From positions 4,402,001-4,466,000 of the forward strand of contig OZ241900.1 of NCBI GenBank assembly GCA_965203615.1: a DNA stretch of 64,000 nt. Reading direction: 5' to 3'. Below the pieces are notes generated by a model that ran no database searches, was not told the DNA's origin, and saw only the letters and a list, made by a program, of their open reading frames with translations. The DNA comes from VXNE01 sp965203615. Lineage in GTDB: Bacteria > Pseudomonadota > Gammaproteobacteria > Pseudomonadales > Azotimanducaceae. Numbering within the stretch: the first letter of the stretch is position 1; each line of letters starts with the position of its first letter. Below, in pieces: positions 18,001 to 26,207 of the stretch. Made by a program: the position numbers and the translations under genes.

Positions 18001-18473
18001 GTCAGGCGGATGCGAATGAACTCCTTCTCCGTCGCGCTGCCGGTGTGTTCGGCGGCCTTGCGGTACCACTCGGTCGCCTCCCCGGGATTGCCGGTCGCGT
18101 CGAGAAGGCGAGCCTTGAGCAGAAGGGCATCCGGGGTCTCCCGCAGCGCCAAAGCGCTGTCGACGGCGCCCAGGGCCTGCTCCTGGCTACCGTGGCGCCA
18201 ATGGACGTGAGCGATCGTCAGGTGATGGTTGGCCCGCTCCAGCGCAGTCTTGTCCGGATTGTCGGCGAACAGGCTGATGCGCCTGACGGTGAGGTCGATG
18301 TTGTCGTCCTCGAGGATGGTCTCCTCGTAGAGCGCATCGACCTTCTGGAGATCGACGCGGCCCGATTCGGCATTGGATTTCACCACTTCGGCCAGAGGGC
18401 TGGCGGCGTGGGCCGGGCCGGCGAGCAGCCCATACGCCAGCATGATCGAGGCGATGTACCGGAAATGGCTCAC
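12003..18473 (-). CDS. Giant exported helical-repeat (TPR) protein, 2156 aa
   Basis: The longest gene in the window. The GTG at 18473 is chosen because GGGAGGT lies six bases upstream and it overlaps the stop of the VWA gene (GTGA), indicating translational coupling. Residues 1-24 form a Sec signal peptide with likely cleavage after AHA. Almost the whole chain is made of alpha-alpha hairpins of TPR/solenoid character, for example ALVDLADQGDAAFRNRAA and YERLMAREPDVVAWFAG, with acidic composition. There is no visible enzyme domain or C-terminal anchor, so it is predicted to be periplasmic or surface-exposed. As the last gene of the MoxR-VWA operon it probably scaffolds the complex. TPR proteins occur in Bat operons, but this length is unusual. 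Confidence 0.85.
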   Translation of the reverse strand: MSHFRYIASIMLAYGLLAGPAHAASPLAEVVKSNAESGRVDLQKVDALYEETILEDDNIDLTVRRISLFADNPDKTALERANHHLTIAHVHWRHGSQEQALGAVDSALALRETPDALLLKARLLDATGNPGEATEWYRKAAEHTGSATEKEFIRIRLTMAEASNRNIDALVDLADQGDAAFRNRAAITLALLGHPDQALALYDPGEASGNLFRQHVRVAQWAIDAGDFKRAQQASWTAYGATQVRTDALYALALLAESYRKADALDELLAHLAAQTADNGEPDPMLVQARVDILIETENYDEAIAFYEAADGTRVDVEARSRLIKLYEAAGRTDDMVAEYERLMAREPDVVAWFAGLASHHLNMARPEDALAVWHRLAASNRDRIEILVEAGEAMVQMGFVEEAVDMIEAQIASSGEIPQALLFLFDLRLRRGETEQAVAAIERLEAALGDGTTGIRDLADAYERLNRPDASIRILERLRDREGELGYDERMRLAWLYSVADRKEDAMQAWRELWVSVESAARRSLAESQFLLLATELNTLGDIVVELEEKLILKQADRNEVGLLVRIYTEVGDQLSATEVIEEYARYSDASEAERLRQLGKVHMMLADYSAYDEVLRELVTADSENEIEHIQNIVLNMLAFDLAEDSDERFSEIQRWLARLRELDEEGVSGEFEAGIYSMGGFNRDAIASYRRALVLHPENSDNLLLMADLMKSSNRRDEAVAILQYAAEHAGDDAEFVVAIDGIINMIGARTFTEELTPAMRRTFRWSQRIILERIAGHNDKFYLYQLLGDIAQEVGDRDAEFRAVENSLSEAGVRRPSVLRELVTLATAEAGFAGFSTGAGDPERQLTHGRRLIGLRQELPPEVFINLGKVLLEEEAVQAAVQAFDLINDITGLINVDQTKADLFLDAGYPDESLNWYTRALNVSRDNLALLARTAMLRETQGQEEVANALYFRAIDNVLRGLATKRVEERPGANASPFAMLGLGPDTSVTRDYRTYFEYLAQGLFTTWPDDPGVAQTRFDAIKAMFDTELSVALAEVPEDTAVDSPEDSASQGLDLDEFTRLDRITQFARRVAERAADTSLDEYLDDSLAERFAAEPEDVARANEPLLRRHMENAKRNDDFETAVRLARLAGDDEDLLELFRDRISEGNYREGLAYARSLLDASNFKRLVAAIAATLKDNPKSFLELIRADADLVLEIESDLGREVVTVEELFAILADPATQEDTGFFFFSSGDGVWKYLKAKASVDDQLRHLAATAARQRRGQFGSPTFVPMAHDLLKLELSASQRDALADAATDYLAKLDLRSEHTQSAIFQVLLVPEAHPANRGVLYELAGQAQRMAQMTIDIAATMRGLLEGSDEEAFSKMLELERAGVRYWGALSGTDEKYAPVRARILNSVLRGDTEHDAETVRIVYRFEFSNRYYGAQSPREKTERLVELLPILIERYPDDDRYLRELVVAHLELAQWSAAEKALYACYEGDPDDEMLRAALYYLLTYRERYDAALALVSDGGPDLREASVVEDLLEKVRAARGFDSNSSARLFRAIYRGALEPTWSYLSPQVDRSVDTLRELAASDADPRDHEARKALRTIWRGALAPDEERAFGPRADYMINNLLSLPLVPNPRETFRYFPGPSRAFRLDTLLEDGDETDPKTLFESIATRPHSAREFDLYLRSLPDEQRRHQHRFYRLLGEAYAGDGLAEALAPRMVELGDHDFTVWMLLRHQQSEDLDESEHDAFQERANRVEDPTALQVLAMARLHAKAGAFDEASEHYRLLTAKLARHGEFTGRGGGIIMIGGGSAGALMDLSELALEVTETLPPDAARDTVESILVAARRADRHDAYAAYFDVFLLRVLAHVYTPQEALAEAVRFSETATTTKMPLGTWEGAKAVELVRLNAMAGDTANAIELLRAVFRSKGHGVDSVDALPESQQRERYELINALQTLAQLYGLRQLNLYSGSAPLHNLILRRERPFPVEAEHHWPGDVAWMTAAADAMVSWLDDPDLDRADVLESAFVVAWQLHSRGENDQAKEIVSKLADRITADPNRLGLQHLVLMALRVGNALPPELAAEALAHGNLSVEQEVEIIEGLEHASDPATALRVGRVADRDDRLAVMRALAPLADAVGDSEYAQELEDRISASEEARRGLRLDESA

Positions 18474-21016
18474 AATCGCACCTCCCGGGGCCAGCGGCGG
18501 TAAAGCAGTTCGCCGAGATAGGCGGCCAGCGCCAGCAGCAGCATGAACGGCCATAGCCGGGTCACGATAAAGGACAGTTCACCCTGGTTCCCTGCGAGCC
18601 ACTCGCCGACGGGCCCCGACGGTGGAGTGCCGCCGACGCTTGCCAGGTGGACGCCGCCGGTGCGTTCAGCCAGACGCTCGAGGTCCAGAGCCATTGCCGG
18701 GTCGACCTGCGTTTCGTTGGAGATGTCGGAAGCGGCTGCCAGAGCGATGCGCTGCACCCGTTGGTCGGCGCGAGCCAGGCTCGTTGTCACCTCTACCCGT
18801 GCCGATTCCCCTGGCGGGAGGCCAATCTCCGCTTCGAACAGCCCGGGTGCATTCTCCTTGAAGTCGATGGCATCGGATACCAGGGAAGCGCCCTGCGCAT
18901 CCACGAGTTCCGCGCGGGGGACAAGCCCGGAATCATGACTCGTTCGCTCGGCCGTCAACTCGAGCCGGTGATGGCGTCGCTTGAGGGCAAGGCGGAACGG
19001 CGGATTGTCTGCGGCCGTCCGGGCAAGCAACCGGCCCAGGAAGGAGCCGTAGTCCGGCCACTCCCGCCAGCGTTCCGTTCCTTCGCCAACCGGTTCGGTC
19101 ATGAGCGCCGTTACGCGTCCCAGGCCGAAGTGCCAACTGGCGAGGACGGGATCCTGGCCCGTGCTTTCCTCGAGCAGGGTCTCGGCGCCGTCGCGTGGTT
19201 CCACCTCGGCGTATCCCAGCAACGCGGGGACCCCGAGGTCCGCGCCGCCCCACCAGCCGGGTCCGCCGAGCGCCGTCAGCTCGAAGAGACCCCGCTTGTA
19301 GCGCGGCGGCTTGCGGGTGGAAGGTTGCTTCAGGATAAGTTCGACGAGGCTGAACTGATCGCCCACAGAATAGAAGCGTCCCTGGCCCCAGTTGGCGATG
19401 TCGGACATGATGAGGTTGTGCCCGCCCTGTCCCGCGAGGATCGTCGAGACGTTGATGTTGTCCCTGGAGATGCGCCGTATCATGCGCTCGTAGTTGCTGT
19501 CCTCCACCCCGGCGTCGGTGATCAGCAGGATGTGCTTGTAGCGCGTGTTGACGTTCTTCAGGCCGTAGTAGGCCTCCTGGATTGCGGGGTAGAGGATCGT
19601 GCCTCCAATGGCCTTCATGCGGCCGATGGCGCGGTCGATCTCGATCTTGTTGGATGCCGGCTGCATCGGCACGGCCCAGTGCTTCGCGCCGTAGAATTCA
19701 ACGATGCCTATTCGGTCGTGGGGTTGCAGGCGGCGCACGGCGATGCGGGCGACCTGCTTGGCGAGTTCGATGCGCGATCCGGCCATCGAGCCGGACGTGT
19801 CGATGATGATGGCGAGACCGACGCTCGGATCGATCTTCTCTTCTTCGCCGGTGATCTCGACGGGCAGCACGTCGGCGACGGGCGTGCCGTGGTAGCCGCC
19901 GTCCGCGAAAGCCGCTCCGCCGCCGCTCGCAAGGACCCCAACCCCGTGGTCCTGAACGGCCGTGATGAGGCGGCGTTGGGATTCCACGTCGAAAAGGCGC
20001 GCGGGCGTGTCGTCGAGCATCACGACGTCGTAGCCGGTGAAGTCGAACCCGTCGCCGATCCCGTCGGGCGGCATGTCGGTCAGATCGAACCCGATACCGA
20101 GCAGGGATTGCAGCCGCTCCATGGCCCCGCTGTGCCGATCGCCGACGTAGAGGACACGCAGGGGATCCTGGACCGCGACCACACCGCGCAGCAGGTTGTT
20201 GGAAAGATTGGCGTCCGCTTCGGGGGACGCGCGGAGTTCGGCGGTGACGTCGAGGAATCCGGCACTCTCGGCCTCGAATTCGATCTCCACCGGACAGCGG
20301 AGTTCGCAGTCGAATGCCCCCGTGCGCCCGAGCGCATCGCCGCCACCGGTGAGGAGGACTTCAAATCCCCGCCCTTTCCCGACGACGTCGACCGTGACGC
20401 GCACGGATTCGCCCGGCCGCGCGGTGGTTGATCGAAGATTGACAAGGAACGGATCGTCGTGGGGCCGAAGCTGCACCGTGTGCACGGGAATCCCGCGCTC
20501 CAGTACCTGGGCGAGGGAACGTCCCCAGTGTCGATCGGTGCTGCGTGCGTCGGAGATCAGCATGATGGAACCGCTCAGTCCGGCGGGTATCGACTGGGCG
20601 GCGAGTTCCAGCGCGTCTCCCAGGGATGACCCGCCGTCCTTGGCCGACGAGACACCAGTGGCGGGCGCGCGCATCCATTCGATATCCGCGTCCAGTGCGA
20701 CCTGTTCCTCGCCTCCCACCTGCACGAGCGTCGCGCTTTGACCCGCCCCGAGGCGAGCCAGCAGGTCACCGGCCACGTCGACGGCGGCGTCGCGTTCGGC
20801 CGGCGGCAGGCTCGATGATTGATCGAGGACGATTGCATGGTGCTGTTCCACGGCACTGCGGACCAGTACCGGCTGCATCAACGCCAGAATGGCTAGGGCA
20901 AGTACCAGGGTGCGGATGACGCCGTGCATGACCCTCGGCCGGGATGGCAGGAACCACACCAGCGGCACCGCCAGAAAAAGCAGCGCCATGAACGGTTGCA
21001 GGAACGACAGCGACAT
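18470..21016 (-). CDS. Large membrane VWA-domain protein (848 aa)
   Basis: Two N-terminal transmembrane helices (about residues 5-23 and 32-52) are followed by a degenerate VWA-like segment beginning IVLDQSSSL (about 63-71). A complete VWA domain then begins IIIDTSGSM near residue 405, with the other metal-site elements GGTILYP and LLITDAG downstream. A C-terminal helix near 820-838 returns to the membrane with a basic tail. It resembles large Bat-operon proteins that combine a glutamine-amidotransferase-like region with a VWA module. VWA proteins with an intact metal site are typical partners of MoxR ATPases. It overlaps the following TPR gene and lies one base from the BatA-type gene. Confidence 0.85.
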   Translation of the reverse strand: MSLSFLQPFMALLFLAVPLVWFLPSRPRVMHGVIRTLVLALAILALMQPVLVRSAVEQHHAIVLDQSSSLPPAERDAAVDVAGDLLARLGAGQSATLVQVGGEEQVALDADIEWMRAPATGVSSAKDGGSSLGDALELAAQSIPAGLSGSIMLISDARSTDRHWGRSLAQVLERGIPVHTVQLRPHDDPFLVNLRSTTARPGESVRVTVDVVGKGRGFEVLLTGGGDALGRTGAFDCELRCPVEIEFEAESAGFLDVTAELRASPEADANLSNNLLRGVVAVQDPLRVLYVGDRHSGAMERLQSLLGIGFDLTDMPPDGIGDGFDFTGYDVVMLDDTPARLFDVESQRRLITAVQDHGVGVLASGGGAAFADGGYHGTPVADVLPVEITGEEEKIDPSVGLAIIIDTSGSMAGSRIELAKQVARIAVRRLQPHDRIGIVEFYGAKHWAVPMQPASNKIEIDRAIGRMKAIGGTILYPAIQEAYYGLKNVNTRYKHILLITDAGVEDSNYERMIRRISRDNINVSTILAGQGGHNLIMSDIANWGQGRFYSVGDQFSLVELILKQPSTRKPPRYKRGLFELTALGGPGWWGGADLGVPALLGYAEVEPRDGAETLLEESTGQDPVLASWHFGLGRVTALMTEPVGEGTERWREWPDYGSFLGRLLARTAADNPPFRLALKRRHHRLELTAERTSHDSGLVPRAELVDAQGASLVSDAIDFKENAPGLFEAEIGLPPGESARVEVTTSLARADQRVQRIALAAASDISNETQVDPAMALDLERLAERTGGVHLASVGGTPPSGPVGEWLAGNQGELSFIVTRLWPFMLLLALAAYLGELLYRRWPREVRL

Positions 21017-21017
21017 C

Positions 21018-22718
21018 TTAAGGCATCATCCCGCGCTGGTAGAGGTACCACTCGGCGCCGAGCAGGAGGAGGGCCGCGAGGATCAGCCAAGTGACGATTC
21101 CGGTGTCGGCGAAACCGCTGCCGGCCTGGGAAATCGCGAGCCGGGTGCCGGTAGTCCGCTCGGTCACGGAGTCGCTCAACAGGGCTATCACCGCCTCGCC
21201 GCTGCCCGACGTGACTGGCCCGGCGGTGCCCAGCACGTAATCCGCACCGAGGGCATCCAGGGAAGGATCCGCGGCGGTTGCGGGAGACCAGACCCTGGCG
21301 GACGGCAGGGGTCTGCCCGCAGCAAGGTACGGGTGCCACGCGGGTTCGTCCGCCAGCCACCTGGCGGCGCGGGAGATGAAGAGCGGGAAACTCCGCGAGC
21401 CGGTGAAGTTGTAATGGGCGAGGAGTTCACTCCAAACCGAAATGCCCGGCAAGTCCGCATGTCGGAGTTGTACCCCCACCGGGCGTTGTGCCTCGGCCGC
21501 GATGCCCGCGGCGTCGATCTGGTCGAGTCCAAGGGCTGCGATGCTCGACCTTAGCGCGAGTTCCGCGGTGTCGTCCCCGGTGTAGGCGATCTCGAACGCC
21601 GTTTCCTGGTTCGCAACGGGCACGAACTCGAGGGCGGGAAGATCGCCGGACGTTTCCGCGCCTTGCTGGCGGATCGCGATGGATGGGTCCTCGGCAACCA
21701 CTTCGAGTCCGGGGTCGGCATCGATGGCATGTCGTACGGCAGGGTCCAGGTCCCCCGCGAGGGCAACCCGTATCGCCCGGCGGACTGGCAGGGTAAGCCG
21801 GGCAACGTCGTCTAGCGCCAGTTCGTCGCCTGTTTCGAGTCCGACTTCCACGGAACTTCCGTCGGCGGGGAGATCTCTCGCTACCGCCAGATCGTCGTCG
21901 AGCCATTCCAGGCGGTCATCGTCCAGCGGCTGCCCGTTCACCCGCACCACGACGGCGTCGGCCGGAGGCGCTTCCGGCGTGCCGCCAATCCGCAGCAGAA
22001 GGTCCAGCCGGTCCCAGCGTCCCGATGCGGCGGGATTCACGCCGAGCGCTGCCACGCCGAGATTCGGCCCGCTTTCCGGATAGTCGATGGCACGGCTTAC
22101 GCGTGTTCCCGCCGGGAGGGCCTCGAGGACGGCCGGGTCCGCGGGCGCACGGCCATAAACGACGAATTCCAGCGACTCCGGTGCCACGCCCGGTAACGAG
22201 ATGAGACGCAACTGCTCGTTGAGCGCGGAAGGCGCGGCCTCCGGCGAGAGGGACGCCAGGCGGTGGTCGAGCAGCAATCGGTCCTCGCCCGCCTTCAGCA
22301 GCTTGATGTTGCGCGCCCCGCCCCAGATCACTTCCCGGCCCGCATCGGGCAGGCCTGCGAGGTCCGACTTCAGCTTGTCCACGGCCTGCTCGAACTCGTC
22401 GTCGGCGGCGCTGTGGGCGGATCCGTCGAGGAACAGTACGCGGTAGGCCGTGGTGCGGTCGTCGTGGGCTTCGGGTCCGGCAAAGGCGAGCCAGAGGAGC
22501 GTGCATATGGCCAGAACGAGAAGGTAGGCGAGGGGATGGCGAAATACGCCCCGGAGCACCCGGACAGGCGCATCCCGGGCCGCCGCCCGCCAGAACAGCG
22601 TGGTCGGGACCGCCACCTCGACGTGGCGGATGCGCAATAGCTGCAGGAGGAAGAGGAGGGCGGCGATCCCGGCGATCCCACCCAGGACGCCGAGCAACGG
22701 CAGGTTGGCGAAGGTCAT
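21018..22718 (-). CDS. BatA-type membrane protein (aerotolerance N-terminal domain)
   Basis: A 566-residue protein with the pattern of the BatA/aerotolerance regulator N-terminal domain: a first helix at about residues 5-28, the short linker RIRHVEVAVPTTLFWR, then a second helix near 63-82. The long middle part is a VWA-like fold with VLFLDGSAHSA in place of the DxSxS metal site, so metal binding is probably lost. A third helix near 542-560 ends in a short basic tail. It overlaps the DUF58 gene by four bases and is one base from the next VWA gene, indicating co-expression of subunits of one membrane complex. Confidence 0.85.
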   Translation of the reverse strand: MTFANLPLLGVLGGIAGIAALLFLLQLLRIRHVEVAVPTTLFWRAAARDAPVRVLRGVFRHPLAYLLVLAICTLLWLAFAGPEAHDDRTTAYRVLFLDGSAHSAADDEFEQAVDKLKSDLAGLPDAGREVIWGGARNIKLLKAGEDRLLLDHRLASLSPEAAPSALNEQLRLISLPGVAPESLEFVVYGRAPADPAVLEALPAGTRVSRAIDYPESGPNLGVAALGVNPAASGRWDRLDLLLRIGGTPEAPPADAVVVRVNGQPLDDDRLEWLDDDLAVARDLPADGSSVEVGLETGDELALDDVARLTLPVRRAIRVALAGDLDPAVRHAIDADPGLEVVAEDPSIAIRQQGAETSGDLPALEFVPVANQETAFEIAYTGDDTAELALRSSIAALGLDQIDAAGIAAEAQRPVGVQLRHADLPGISVWSELLAHYNFTGSRSFPLFISRAARWLADEPAWHPYLAAGRPLPSARVWSPATAADPSLDALGADYVLGTAGPVTSGSGEAVIALLSDSVTERTTGTRLAISQAGSGFADTGIVTWLILAALLLLGAEWYLYQRGMMP

Positions 22719-23623
22719 ACCACGAGGCTCCCGGTCTCGAACAGCACGCCCAGTTGGTCGAGTACTTCCTCGTCGACATCGATTCGCACCAGGCCCGCGT
22801 CGTAGTCGGACGCGAAACGGGTCAGGCGTTCGTTGAACTCGCGATACGACTCGCGGTACCGAGCGAGGGTCGCCGGAGTGACGGTGAGGTCCACGGCATC
22901 GCCGGACTCACAGTCGAGCAGCCGGATATCGCCGTGCAGGTCCGGGTGCAGCGTGGGGTCGGCGTCGGTCTTCTTGACGAGTTGTACAAGAAGCAGGCGA
23001 TGGCGGCACAGCGCAAGCGCCTGCGCGATCTCGTCAGCGCCGGCCGGATCGAAGAAATCCGAGATGACCACCAGCAGGCCCCGACGCAGGCGATGCCCGG
23101 CCAGTTCGCCAAGAGACCCCGTGAGGTCGGTGCGGTCACGCTCGTCGAGGGCCGCCAGGCGCTCCGCAAAGGACACCAGCCGGTGTTTGCCCGAGGCTGC
23201 TCGCGCGTCGATGTTCAGTACGCCGGAGAACGAAAACAGGCCGACGCTGTCATGCTGTCCGAGCGCGATGGAGGCGAGCGCCAGGGCCGTCCGGAGCCCG
23301 GCGCCGATCCGTGGCGGCTGTTCCATGTACATGCTGCTCGACCGGTCCACGAGCAGGTATAGGGGCAGGTCTCGGCGTTCCTCGAAGACCCGGACAAAGA
23401 GGCGTCCCAGGCGCCGGTAGATGTTCCAGTCGATGGCACGCAGGTCGTCGCCCGGCACGTACGACTTGAAGTCCGCGAACTCCAGTCCGAAGCCCCGGTC
23501 GCGGGAGGCCTGCTCCGCCGTCCGTCCGTCCCGCGCGACCCTGCGCGCGTGCAGGCTGAAAGGCTGCAACGCCGCGAGGAAGTCGGGGTCGAACAGCTCT
23601 TCGAACGTGGGGGCGCTCGCCAC
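22715..23623 (-). CDS. DUF58 protein (MoxR-associated, VWA-like)
   Basis: A 302-residue soluble protein carrying the DUF58 hallmark: the approach YVPGDDLRAIDWNIYRRLG (about residues 54-72), then VRVFEERRD, then a VWA-type segment LVDRSSSM near 91-98. DUF58 proteins are encoded next to MoxR ATPases in nearly all such clusters and are thought to be their adaptors or substrates at the membrane. It follows moxR with a 33-base gap and overlaps the BatA-type gene by four bases. Confidence 0.92.
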   Translation of the reverse strand: MASAPTFEELFDPDFLAALQPFSLHARRVARDGRTAEQASRDRGFGLEFADFKSYVPGDDLRAIDWNIYRRLGRLFVRVFEERRDLPLYLLVDRSSSMYMEQPPRIGAGLRTALALASIALGQHDSVGLFSFSGVLNIDARAASGKHRLVSFAERLAALDERDRTDLTGSLGELAGHRLRRGLLVVISDFFDPAGADEIAQALALCRHRLLLVQLVKKTDADPTLHPDLHGDIRLLDCESGDAVDLTVTPATLARYRESYREFNERLTRFASDYDAGLVRIDVDEEVLDQLGVLFETGSLVV

Positions 23624-23656
23624 GGCGTTTCCTGGGCCTTGTTCGTTCCGCCGGCG

Positions 23657-24667
23657 TCAGGCGGCGACCGCGTGGGGCGGGTTTACCGACTTCAGCACGT
23701 CTTCCACGAGTTCATCGGCAGAGACGTTGTTCGCCTGGGCGCGGAAGTTGAGCAGGATCCGGTGCCGCAGGACCGGCAAAGCCACGGCGCGGATGTCGTC
23801 GGCGCTGACCGCAAAGCGGTCGTCGAGCAGCGCCTGGACCTTTCCGGCGAGGATGAGACCCTGCACGCCACGGGGGCTTGATCCAAGGGACGCACACTCG
23901 GCCACGCTCGAAGGCGCAAGCGCATTGTCGGGCTGCGTGGCGACGACCAGCCGGATCGCGAAGGTCCGCGCCGCTTCCGGCTCGGCCACTGCGCGAACGG
24001 TTTCGCGGAGGTTCCTGATCTCGTCGCCGTCGGTGACCGGTTGGATGTCGACTTCGTCGGCACCTGTCGTTCGGTCGAGTATGGCGTGGTATTCGCTCTC
24101 GGCGGGGTAGCCCACGATGAGCTTGAACAGGAAGCGGTCCAGTTGGGCTTCCGGCAGCGGGTACGTGCCTTCCTGCTCGACCGGGTTCTGTGTCGCCATG
24201 ACGCAGTACGGTTCCTCGAGGTGGATGGTGCGCCGGCCGACGGTGACCTGTTTCTCCTGCATGGCTTCGAGCAGGGCGGACTGGGTTTTCGGTGTCGCCC
24301 GGTTGATCTCGTCCGCCAGGATCAGGTTGGCGATGAGCGGTCCCTGCTGGAAGGTGAGTTCGTGTCCGCCGCCAGCGGTTTCGGTGAGGACCATCGTGCC
24401 CTGGATGTCCGCCGGCATCATGTCGGGCGTGAACTGGATACGGGAGAAGGCAAGGCTCACGGCTTCGCTCAAGGACCGGACCAGCAGGGTCTTTCCGAGT
24501 CCCGGCACTCCCTCGAGCAGCACGTGGCCGCCGGCCATCATCGAAGTGAGCACACCGTCCACGACGTGCTCCTGGCCGACCATCATCTTGCCTACTTCTG
24601 TCTTGACCCTGGCGAATACGGTCCTGAAATCCGCGGCGCGTTCCCGCGCTTCGTCTGCTGTCGTCAT
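23657..24667 (-). CDS. moxR: MoxR-family AAA+ ATPase
   Basis: A 336-residue ATPase beginning at the ATG at 24667, with GAGG upstream; the longer open frame lacks homology. The MoxR hallmarks are present: MVGQEHVVDGV, Walker A GVPGLGKT at 53-60, Walker B LILADEINRATPKTQSALLE near 116-135, and MATQNPVEQEGTYPLPEAQ-type sensor 1 region with the RFL segment. MoxR proteins act as chaperones that activate or assemble VWA-containing partners, for example in methanol dehydrogenase maturation and stress resistance. It is the fourth gene of the operon and probably its energy source. Confidence 0.95.
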   Translation of the reverse strand: MTTADEARERAADFRTVFARVKTEVGKMMVGQEHVVDGVLTSMMAGGHVLLEGVPGLGKTLLVRSLSEAVSLAFSRIQFTPDMMPADIQGTMVLTETAGGGHELTFQQGPLIANLILADEINRATPKTQSALLEAMQEKQVTVGRRTIHLEEPYCVMATQNPVEQEGTYPLPEAQLDRFLFKLIVGYPAESEYHAILDRTTGADEVDIQPVTDGDEIRNLRETVRAVAEPEAARTFAIRLVVATQPDNALAPSSVAECASLGSSPRGVQGLILAGKVQALLDDRFAVSADDIRAVALPVLRHRILLNFRAQANNVSADELVEDVLKSVNPPHAVAA

Positions 24668-24677
24668 GTTGCCTCTT

Positions 24678-26207
24678 TCAGTTCGTGGTGTTTGGTGTGG
24701 AATCGGGATTGGCGAGGTCGCGAGCACGTTCGGCAAGGAAGTAGTCGCGCACCGTTTCCTGCATCCAGGGCGCCAGTGCCATGTGCGGCACGTAGCCAAT
24801 GGAATCCTCGCGCTGGCCGCGGTCGGCCGCGTTGGCGGCGACCGAGGTCTTGGGTTCGGGATCGGCGCGTTCGCGCTCGACCTTGATGCGTCCGGGATTG
24901 GATTTGCCGCGAAGGTGGTCGGGCATCGGCACGCCGAGCAGCATGGCGGCTACGCCACGCGTCTTCTTCAGGCCGCTCGGCCCGCCCCGGCCGTTGGCCA
25001 GCTCGTTCTCCTGGTCGCTCAAGCCCGACGGGCTGAGAGAGCGGTCGACGGCCGCCTTGCGGTTGTTCAGCATGGGCTTGCTCGCCGACGCGGACTTCTG
25101 TTCCTCGTCCTCTTCTTCGTCGGCGTCGTCGGTGGCATCGCCCTCGTCCTCGTCGTTGCGCGCCTTGTCGTCCGCGGCGGCCTGGTCGGAAGCGGAAGTC
25201 CGGCTGCCAGAACTACGCCCCGTGCCACCGCCCACGCCTTTCGATGACTCGGGCTGTTCTTCCTTCGTCTCCTCGGGACGGCTCTTGTTTTCGCGCTTCG
25301 GTTTGGCCGGTTGTTCGCGGGACGGTTCCTTTTTCGTCGACCCTTCGCCGGACGCGCCCGCCGCCGCCTTTCCGGCCTGACGGGCCAGCGAGGCGGCCTT
25401 GCTGCTCTTCGCGGAAGACGAACGCGCATCGCCGGTGCCCGACTGGGAGCGGGCCGCACGCTCGGACTCACCCTCCGGTTGCGCTTCGCTCAAGCCCGTG
25501 GCGAGTTGGCTGTCGAGGCTGCGCCGGGAGGATTCCTTGGGCAGGGGAGGTTCGGTGTCATCTTCCGCGGGGGTCTCCATGTTCGTTTCGAGCCGGGCGG
25601 GTGACTCATCCGCCAATGCAACGACCGTGCTGCCGGAGACGGGCGGGAGTTCGCCCAGCAGGACCGCACCGGCCAGGACGAGTACGGCAACGGCGCCAAG
25701 CGGCCAACGACGGGCACGCAAGTCGGGCGGTGGTGTGCGTACCGCGGGCATTTCCGCATTGAGTGCCCGGCGAGCGAACGGCGCTGCATCCTCGACTGCG
25801 GCTTGCTCGAACGGACCTGCGGGTCCGCGTGACAGGAACTCGTCCGCCGCCTGCAGGCGTCCCTTGAAGTCCAGGAGCATATCGAACAGGGCAAGACACA
25901 CGCGACGGTCGGTCTTCTCTCGCAGGACGATGACGAGCGCGTATACGGCGACGATGATGATCGGAGCGATGAGCGCGAGCAACACGGTGGGTAAGGTGGC
26001 CAATGGCCAGAGGGAGGGGCCTGCCATTCCGGCGAGGTTGCCGATCAGTGCGAGACATGGAACGACGAGTGCTGCGGAGAAGAGGTGGATGACGGCCTTG
26101 GCCATCGCTTCCTTCGCGGCCCATGCGCGCAATTGCCGTCGTCCGCGGAATACGATCTTTTCGAGGTCTGCCTCGATTCCCGTTGATCCCGTATCCCGAT
26201 CAGCCAC
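24678..26207 (-). CDS. Membrane protein with long charged low-complexity region
   Basis: A 509-residue protein. The GTG at 26207 has AAGGAG seven bases upstream and overlaps the preceding gene by eight bases, so it is preferred to upstream starts in the open frame. Three hydrophobic segments lie at about residues 38-60, 67-96 and 172-190. The region from about 205 to 395 is extremely rich in Ser, Glu, Lys, Ala and Asp and probably disordered, with a highly acidic stretch near 360. The C-terminal 120 residues look folded. Its place just before moxR suggests it is a membrane component specific to this system. I do not recognise the family. Confidence 0.7.
   Translation of the reverse strand: MADRDTGSTGIEADLEKIVFRGRRQLRAWAAKEAMAKAVIHLFSAALVVPCLALIGNLAGMAGPSLWPLATLPTVLLALIAPIIIVAVYALVIVLREKTDRRVCLALFDMLLDFKGRLQAADEFLSRGPAGPFEQAAVEDAAPFARRALNAEMPAVRTPPPDLRARRWPLGAVAVLVLAGAVLLGELPPVSGSTVVALADESPARLETNMETPAEDDTEPPLPKESSRRSLDSQLATGLSEAQPEGESERAARSQSGTGDARSSSAKSSKAASLARQAGKAAAGASGEGSTKKEPSREQPAKPKRENKSRPEETKEEQPESSKGVGGGTGRSSGSRTSASDQAAADDKARNDEDEGDATDDADEEEDEEQKSASASKPMLNNRKAAVDRSLSPSGLSDQENELANGRGGPSGLKKTRGVAAMLLGVPMPDHLRGKSNPGRIKVERERADPEPKTSVAANAADRGQREDSIGYVPHMALAPWMQETVRDYFLAERARDLANPDSTPNTTN

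Noticed and set aside
16377..18503. A 708-codon plus-strand frame opposite the giant TPR gene
   Set aside because: High GC leaves long antisense frames open. The minus strand has a signal peptide, ribosome site and repeat pattern; the plus frame has none.
18647..20431. A 594-codon plus-strand frame opposite the VWA gene
   Set aside because: Antisense shadow; composition is rich in Arg/Gly/Val without motifs, while the minus frame has an intact VWA site.
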